From Diplonema papillatum (lineage: Eukaryota > Euglenozoa > Diplonemea > Diplonemida > Diplonemidae), in the NCBI GenBank assembly GCA_030068145.1, contig JAPJBO010000637.1:1-64000 (forward strand): a DNA stretch of 64,000 nucleotides. The letters are read 5' to 3'. The notes beneath the pieces are model-generated. The model was not told where the DNA came from and did no database searches. It was given only the letters and a program-made list of their open reading frames with translations. Position 1 is the first letter of the stretch. Every line of letters starts with the position of its first letter. The translations under genes were made by a program, and so were the position numbers. Below, piece after piece: positions 57,697 through 64,000 of this stretch.

Positions 57697-60424
57697 GTGC
57701 GCCCCATTCGTTTCATCCAGACCAAGGGCCGCGCCCGAGCCAACCGCGGCGGGATGAAGTGCATAGTCCGACCCGGCCTGCCCAGCACGCTGCTGGAGCT
57801 GGAGGGCGCGATGGTCGCGCACGTGGTGCAGGAAACCGAGAAGGCGGGGCTGCCGTCGCGGCGCACCCGCGCCATGCTGGCGCAGCCGGACGTGCACCGG
57901 CGCACGCGGCCGGTCAGCTTGGCCAGGGGCCGCTTCGCGGCGGAGTTTCTGGTCGCTAAGTCCACCGGGAAAGACAGCGACCGCACCATCGCCAGCCTCG
58001 GCAAGGCGCTCGAACCGTACTTCGGCTGCGATTCGGACGCAGCGGCCATGAGCAGCAGCACCCGAGAGGCCCGGATCCTCGTCGAGTTCCACGCGGTGGG
58101 CGAGGCCTCGGTCGCGAAGCTGTGCGCGGAGTGGTCCTTCCGCGTCGACAAGCGCCCCGTCTTCTACGCGCCGCAAACCCTCCCCGCCGCGATCAACCGC
58201 CCGCTGCCGGCCGAAAACGTCTCCGTCACGGTCGGCTTCCTCAGCCGAAGCATGCAGACCTTCCACCGAGGCGACTGCTCCCTGCCGCTATGCGCGGCCC
58301 GTTTCGATGGCGAGGTCACGCTCATCGCCTGTAATTTCTCCGTTGTAATCACAGCGGCAGACATCCTGGACTGCATCGTGGTCGACGCCAGAGAACACCA
58401 CCACACGCTGTACATCCACATGACGACCCCCCCGGATTGTAGAATGGACCCGGACGTGCGACCGGAACTGGTGGCTGGAATCGAGGAACAAATCTGTCGC
58501 TTCCGACGGGTCCTCGGCGCGTTCCCGTGCGTAGCGCTGCGGGTCCACGTGGCCGTGCCGTTCGAGAAAGGGGGAAGGGCGGTGCGCTGCGGGATCGCGG
58601 TGGCCGCGAGGCTGACCAGGGTGGCTGAAGAGCCGGTCTCCGTAGAGGAGCCGTCGTGGGGGCCGTCGGACGGCGTGCTCGAGATGCTCGTGCAAGGCCG
58701 GCGCGGCGGGCTCGCGCCGCATAACCCGGGCAGCGCGGGCCGGGGCCTGCCGCTGATCGTGGAGGGCTGCTTGCGGGTGTTCGAAGACGCACGGTGCCTC
58801 GGCGCCACCCCCGCGTACCTGGCCGCCGTCCGAGGGAAGCTGCGCCAGGCGCTGGCCGCCGGGCAATCGGACCGAGAGCTGGAGCGCGGGTGCCGCGACG
58901 TGATCACCGCCGACTTCCCCGAGAGCAAGCATCTCTTCTGGCACGTCAGCCGGAGGGACGCGTTCTCGTTCATGCCCGCGGTGTGCGTGACGCCGTACCG
59001 GGTGAAGTTCGTGCCCCCGATCATGGTGTCCGCCGGCAGCCGGATGCTTCGGCTACTCGCCTCGCGCGGCATCTCCGCCCTCACCGCGCGGGTCTGCTCC
59101 GAGAACTACAACGGCCGAGTCCCGAACCCGGCGGTGCTCGCGAGTTGCTTGGTTTCATGCGGAATCGCGGTCGGCGGGGTCCAATTCAACCACCTCGGCA
59201 GCTCGATGTCGCAGCTGCGCCGCGGGTGCGCGCTGTGCGTCGCTGCGCCTGCGGCCGCGTGCGAGGAGCTGCGGGCGATGGTGGGCGGGATCCCGGACAC
59301 CTTCAAGCGGATGAGTCGGTTCGCTCTGCTCCTTTCCTCCGACCGGGCGCACCTCCCCCCCACCGCGGAGCACCCGCTGTCCCACCGCGTGCTGCGCGAC
59401 ACGGTCAACCGCAAGGGCCACCTGCTAACCGACGGGTCCGGGTTCATCGACCCAGCCACGTGCCTCGCCCTGGTCCGCAACCTCCACCCGCACCTCGAAA
59501 CGCCCCCGGCCGCCGTGCAGGTCCGGTTCGCGGGCATGAAGGGCGTGTTGGTGACCGATTTTGCCGGCGCGCACACGTCGCGGCAGGTCCCCGTCGCCGC
59601 CCGGGATTCGATGGTCAAGTTCAGGCCGGCGGCGGCGGCGCCGGCGGAGCTGTGCCTGTGCGATTACAGCAGGGACGTGCCGGCCCACCTGAACAAGGAG
59701 GCCATCACGCTGCTGACCGCCGCGTCAACCCGATTCGCGGGCGCGGCCGCGCACGTCAGGGTTGAGGAGCTCCTCGAGCAGGAGCTGGAGGGTCTCCGAG
59801 AGCTGCTGTTCGACGATGTCCGCGCGTTCGAAACGCTGCGGCCCGTCCTCAACCAGCTGCCTGTCGACCGGCTGCGGGAGGCGGGTGTGCACTTGTTCCG
59901 GGACCCCTTTTTCGCGGACGTCCTGCGGTGCGTGTACAGGTCCCGCGTCAACCTCCTCCGCACCAAAACCCGGGTACCCGTGCCCGACGGCCGCCATCTC
60001 CTCGGCATCCCAGACCCGACCGGCGTTCTGCACGACGGCGAGGTGTACGCGAGCGTCAGGAGGCGTCCGGAAGACGGCTACGAGCCGGTGCTGGGACCGC
60101 TGCTGGTCTACCGGAACCCGTGCCTGCACCCCGGGGACGTCCGCGTGGTGACGGGCGTGGCGCGCGGGGAGCTGCGGGCGTACGTCGACGTGGTGGTGTT
60201 CCCGGCGGGGGAGGAGTGCCGGAGCGTGCCGGGGGAGTGCAGCGGGGGAGATCTCGACGGAGACTCGTTTTCGGTCGTGTGGGACGGGGGGCTGGTGCCG
60301 GAATCGACCGCGCCGCCGTGCGATTACGACGCGCTCGCGCGCGAGGCGCGGAGGGAGGCCGCGGAACCCGCCCCCGAGGACCCGCGCCTCATCCACACCA
60401 TCCCCGGCGAAGAAGCCCCAGCTG
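57697..60424 (+). CDS. RNAi helicase-RdRP gene, exon 3: helicase motif VI plus RNA-dependent RNA polymerase
   Basis: Starts after AAACAG in phase 0: VRPIRFIQTKGRARA completes the helicase (motif VI). The remaining 890 residues are a cellular RdRP (plant RDR / nematode EGO-1 / QDE-1 family), which copies RNA into double strands for siRNA production. Motifs: TDGSGFIDP, VRFAGMKGVLVTD, SMVKFRP, LNKEAITLL, TKTRVPVPDGRHLLGIPDP, VYRNPCLHPGDVRVV, VVVFPAGEE, then ECSGGDLDGDSFSVVWDG. The three catalytic Asp of DLDGD (60250-60264) are intact. No linker domain separates helicase and polymerase, so one chain carries both. The exon ends at 60424 (CAGCTG|GTTGTA) in phase 1. Codon use is GC-rich throughout. 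Confidence 0.97.
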
Positions 60425-60867
60425 GTTGTATGCATGTCTTGCTGCCTTCCCCCCCCCCCCCCCCCCCAGCTAAATATAAAATAACGCGCCATCCAAACAC
60501 AATGCCACCAGCACTGTCTGGTGGTGTAGAAACCTGGGACACCTGGCAGTTCAAAAAACTTTCATCCTTGCGAGAGAAAAAAAAGTCTCTCGCTGGTCAA
60601 ATTGTGGTCAATCCCCGCTGTGCGTTCGTTTCTTGTGTCGAGTACCAAAAGTCTTGCGGGTTGCCCTTCAAGTGTATCGTGCAGGCTAAAAAAAGACGTA
60701 GACAGCGTGTTTTGGTGGTTGATCAGAGTTCCGTACCTGGAAATGACACAGGGTAAATACAAGTGGGAAAAACGATCAACCGGCACGCACATAGTTAGCA
60801 TTGAGTTCTTTTGAGTACATGAACCACATGGATTCGCATGCACTAGTTAGCACTTACACGTACACAG
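60425..60867 (+). other. Intron 3 (443 bp) with transposon fragments
   Basis: Donor GTTGTA, acceptor ACACAG, phase 1 both sides (the split codon becomes Gly). It holds a C-run (60451-60467), a dispersed repeat at 60600-60790 (see 39890), and at 60794-60848 an inverse copy of the transposon-end motif known from 11.1, 26.9, 48.9 and 50.3 kb. Confidence 0.75.
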
Positions 60868-61366
60868 GCATCCCGCTGGATGTCCACTTCGGCAAGGTCA
60901 TCGCGAACGAGTACATCGGGCGGGTAGCGCACCTGCACCTGGCCCTCACCGACATCCTCGCCGACGGTGCCTCCGACCCGCTGTGCGTCAGCGTCGCCGA
61001 ATCGCAGTCGACCGCGGTCGACTACCCCAAGACCGGAGTGGCCCCGTGCGTGCCGGTTGCCGGAAAGGAAATTGTCGAGACGGCCGGGTACCCGGACCAC
61101 ATGATGAAGCCGTCGTCGGTTTCGTACCGCTCGGGCAAGGTGCTCGGCCGCATGTACCGCCGCTGCGTCGCGGCGTCGTTCGACGACGCCGCCGCCGCCG
61201 GGCCCGACCGCGCCGGCGAGCCCGGCGCCGGCTTGGTCACCAAGGGCCAGGCCGCGCACGCCGAGTGGGCCGGCGAGTTCTGCGAGCGGTACTCGCACGA
61301 CGTCGCGGTGGTGGTCGCGCGCTTCGGCGTCCGCAGCGTCGGCGAGCTGCTGGTGGGGCTGCCCAG
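60868..61366 (+). CDS. RNAi helicase-RdRP gene, exon 4: RdRP C-terminal part
   Basis: Reads GIPLDVHFGKVIANEYIGRV, LHLALTD, DPLCVSVAESQSTAVDYPKTG, GYPDHMMKPSSVSYRSGKVLGRMYR. This matches the RDR segment after the catalytic loop ('IAN.H.a.aD...ca.LA...s.AVDfpKtG...YPdfm.k...y.S..vlG.lyr'). A helical Ala/Arg-rich end follows. The start is fixed by phase to exon 3 and the end by the donor CCCAG|GTATAG (61366/61367). A pyrimidine-rich acceptor 50 bases on (CTTTTTCTTTTTAG, ending 61416) would add only Ser-Arg and a TGA at 61421-61423, a possible gene end. The true terminal exon is uncertain. Confidence 0.88.
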
Positions 61367-61418
61367 GTATAGTAGACGAGTTTTCTTCTCGAGTCACTTT
61401 TTCTTTTTCTTTTTAGCC

Positions 61419-61497
61419 GGTGAGGAAACTGAACCGCCCGAGTACGATGCACGTCCAGGATTTGGGGATGCTAAAAGTGCGGGGAATGGTACTAGGC
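61419..61497 (+). repeat. Dispersed repeat between the exon 4 copies
   Basis: GTGAGGAAACTGAACCGCC through GATGCACGTCCAGGATTT also occurs at 63543-63612. It separates exon 4 from its duplicate, so its insertion or co-duplication accompanied the event. Confidence 0.8.
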
Positions 61498-61886
61498 GGG
61501 TCGCGCACCCACCCGCTGTGCGTCAGCGTCGCCGAATCGCACTACCCCAAGACCGGAGTGGCCCCGTGCGTGCCGGTTGCCGGGAAGGTAATTGTCGAGG
61601 CGGCCGGGTACCCGAACCACATGGTGAAGCCGTCGTCGGTTTCGCACCGCTCGGGCAAGGTGCTCGGCCGCATGTACCGCCGCTGCGTCGCGGCGTCGTT
61701 CGACGACGCCGCCGCCGCCGGGCCCGACCGCGCCGGCGAGCCCGGCGCCGGCTTGGTCACCAAGGGCCAGGCCGCGCACGCCGAGTGGGCCGGCGAGTTC
61801 TGCGAGCGGTACTCGCACGACGTCGCGGTGGTGGTCGCGCGCTTCGGCGTCCGCAGCGTCGGCGAGCTGCTGGTGGGGCTGCCAAG
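61490..61886 (+). pseudogene. Duplicate of RdRP exon 4
   Basis: Near-identical to 60868-61366 from DPLCVSVAES onward, but lacking two stretches: about 15 residues around LHLALTDILADG, and QSTAVD just before the conserved YPKTG. Both losses are in frame, so it stays open and ends at a donor (CCAAG|GTATTA). Missing the conserved AVD it is unlikely to be functional. The low divergence points to a recent duplication. Confidence 0.85.
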
Positions 61887-62075
61887 GTATTATAGGCGAT
61901 TTTTCCGCGGCGGCGCCGAAGCTTTACCAGCTTCGGCTGACACCATTTGCGCACTTAACCATGGTTAAGAAGACGACTGAAAGCACAGACACGAAGATAG
62001 CTCAAAGCATTTGCAAAATAACACGAAAAGCCTCTAGGCAAAAACCCGTTTTCACATTTCTTCTCAAGCCACGTA

Positions 62076-62168
62076 CAATGCTGCTGGTGGGGTTGCTAAG
62101 ATATTATAGGCGTATTTTCTCAAGCCACGTACAAAGCTGCTGGTGGGTTTGCTAAGATATCATAGGCG
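62076..62168 (+). repeat. Two short copies of the exon 4 end plus donor
   Basis: GCTGCTGGTGGGGTTGCTAAG followed by ATATTATAGGCG, and again 47-50 bases later, both resemble the end of exon 4 (CTGCTGGTGGGGCTGCC). The surrounding 61887-62430 shows no gene. Confidence 0.75.
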
Positions 62169-62429
62169 TATTCCAACTTATTCCAACTCGTCTCGGGAAA
62201 GGTCAGTCGACGACCGTATGCAGGTGGATGGAGGCACTGGGACTGCGAAGGCGTGACCACCCCACAAGGAGGACTCTCTATCTGGCATTATCTGTCCCAG
62301 TCGCCATAGCAACCTTATCCTCGGCCAAGCATCATCCTGCAACCCTGCTTTCAGGATGGCCATCGTGCCTCACATTTTGGTTATCAACCTTACTCCTCGC
62401 TCGATTGCCGTCTTCGACCGTATCTGCCC

Positions 62430-63410
62430 CTGGTCCTGGTGTTAGGGTTTAGCATGCAAAGAGCCTGTGGCGATAATCTGCATCTGCTCTCCTTTCGTGA
62501 CTATCTCTTCGCGCCACCTCTCTTCGTCACTGGCACTTTATCGTGCACCTCTGCCCGCCGCGGGGTGCACGTCTCTGTCTTCGATGACGGCGAGTCCTTA
62601 CGCCGCCGCTTCGTTGCCAGCGGCTGTCCTAGTGTCGTCGCCTTCTGCGGCGTTCATGATGGCGGTGTTGGCGCCGGCATCCGCCGCTTCCCTTGTGGCG
62701 CTTTGGGCCGATGGCGCAGCTTACGTCTCAACTTCGGTGTCGCTTCGGGCGTCCCCGGGGGCGAAGGCCCGCACGTGGTGTGAGTTCCTGCAGCATTCCG
62801 CGATCGTCTTGCACGTCCCGCACTGCGCCGTCCTGAGCTTCTGGCAATACTTCACGGCGAGGCCGTCCCCTGCTGCGTGGTGTGCCTCGGCAGCAGTGCG
62901 CTACCGACGCTTGCCGATGCTTGCACTCTTCGCATTTCTCTCGTCCTTGGTGGTGGCCTGGGCACGCCCACCTCCCATGCGCTGGGTCTCCGCCGCCCAC
63001 TAAATTTACCCTCTTCTGCCCCTTCTTGCCGGAGGTGCCGTCTTCGAAGGCGTCCCACCAGCACGTCCGATCCTTTCCTCCCCATACGTGGAAAATACGT
63101 CCATCCCCCAGACCTCATCATTGAAGGCGTGCCTGTTCGTCCCCAGCTGCGACTCGAGCACGAGTATCGTCTCTGTACCCGCACGATCTCTGGTGGAACG
63201 GTTCCTGCTCTCCTTGCCGCAGCGGATCCTGTCGCTACCTGTGTCAAACCATGTCAACCTGTACCTCCCAGTCTGTCCTTCCTTCTCAGCCTCTATCTTC
63301 GTCTTCGCGGAATAGCCAAACTCGGGACCGCTCTGCGCAAGGTAGGGCCATAATAGCGTAGCTTCCTCCCCGCCTTCGCCAAGGCCGGCTGCAGGGAAAG
63401 TGGTCGCCCC
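62430..63410 (-). mobile_element. Decayed transposon coding region with Cys/His cluster
   Basis: On the minus strand, 62870-62755 reads YCQKLRTAQCGTCKTIAECC then RNSHH. This is closely like KCGECKTAAACCRSGHH at 48.2 kb. A second cluster (EKCEECKHRQ, HCC) precedes it in a shifted frame. Further upstream, minus-strand fragments (NDEVWGMDVFSTYGEERIG) continue to about 63180. Stops and frameshifts show it is dead. Superfamily not recognised. Confidence 0.5.
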
Positions 63411-63414
63411 AAAG

Positions 63415-63525
63415 GAAATACCCCAAAACTCCCCGAATTTCCCCGAAATTCCCCGAAACTCCCCAAAATTCCCCGAAACTCCCCGAAACTCTCCGAAACT
63501 CCCCGATACTCCCAGATATTTTTGT
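63415..63525. repeat. About 11-bp minisatellite (CCCCGAAACTC)
   Basis: Ten or so units of AAACTCCCCGA/AATTCCCCGA. Not coding. Confidence 0.92.
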
Positions 63526-63540
63526 CTGGACCAGGTGGAA

Positions 63541-64000
63541 TTGTGAGGAAACTGAACCGCCTGAGTACGATGCACGTCCAGGATTTTGGCATGCTAATCC
63601 TGCAGGGAATAGTACCAGACTTTGGAACCTGACAAATCTTAAAGCAGAACCGACCCCCCGTTTTTTTTTTCGTGGGAAAGGGTAGAATACAAACACTCTC
63701 TTTTCCCGCTAGTGCGCACAAACACATGTACGCAACTGCCACTACCGCAGAAACGATACGCACACGAGCATACGATACCTTAAAGGAACCTTTACAACAA
63801 TGGTCACCCGGAGACTTTAAAACGCCGGATCTCTAAGCGAACTAAAGCGCCATACTATTTTTTGCTATCTGTTTTGCCAGAATGCTGCGACTCTACCAAT
63901 CTTTGCCAGTTGTCACGTGACAGGGGAAGCGTACATTCGTCAACGCAAGGTTTTTGGGAAAGGATGCGAAGGTGCATTCTGTGAAAGAATGTTTCGGACG
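63541..64000. other. Intergenic to window end
   Basis: Dispersed repeats at 63543-63612 (see 61419) and 63798-63850 (GTCACCCGGAGACTTTAAAA, see 34423 and 54160). No gene seen. Confidence 0.6.

Noticed and set aside
57697-60756. RdRP frame continuing to 60756 as one uninterrupted exon
   Set aside because: After 60424 it reads through a C-run and dispersed repeats. Phase-matched splicing to 60868 restores the conserved RdRP sequence.
54661-61366. Is the RNAi locus a Dicer gene?
   Set aside because: No RNase III or PAZ motif was found in any frame nearby. The catalytic part is an RdRP.

Overview
This window is nuclear DNA of a microbial eukaryote. Compact GC-rich exons with GT-AG introns lie in a very repeat-rich background of AT-rich MITEs, microsatellites hundreds of bases long, satellite-like tandem arrays, retroelement debris and palindromes. 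No prokaryotic operon layout, tRNA or rRNA gene was seen. Relatives are uncertain. A minus-strand RNase H fragment resembles ingi/vingi-type non-LTR elements, and a multi-PDZ protein has protist-style PDZ repeats. These faintly suggest Euglenozoa or another deep protist lineage, but neither is decisive.

Layout. 0-10 kb is almost all repeats: a 342-bp tandem array, a GGTACC minisatellite, retroelement and transposase remnants, an 11-copy MITE family of about 210 bp, and a 3.3-kb spacerless palindrome (6199-9500). 10-20 kb holds a fold-back element with 0.39-kb arms around a telomere-like GGGTTTGCGGGTTAGGG array, a ubiquitin-specific-protease fragment and a 205-bp satellite. 20-25 kb carries a large multi-PDZ scaffold-like protein and a putative secreted protein. 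29.3-30.5 kb carries one well-preserved gene of unknown function. 33.0-33.8 kb carries an exon of a C2-domain protein. 34-52 kb is mostly satellites, long (GT)n and (TCA)n runs and decayed transposons.

The most notable locus is 52-62 kb. Four plus-strand exons join in matching phase into one predicted protein of about 1,640 residues. In order it has a small Cys-rich domain resembling the RIG-I-type C-terminal regulatory domain (inferred), a Dicer/RIG-I-type DExH helicase with all motifs intact (DECH, motif V, QTKGRAR), and a eukaryotic RNA-dependent RNA polymerase with an intact DLDGD catalytic motif. Putting an RNA sensor or translocase and an RdRP in one chain recalls the separate DRH-3/RdRP partnership of nematodes and the helicase-RdRP proteins of Dictyostelium. 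The locus is surrounded by copies of itself. The Cys-rich exon has nearby sense and antisense decayed copies that could form long hairpins. The helicase exon's 3' end with its splice donor is repeated several times inside the next intron. The last RdRP exon is duplicated downstream.
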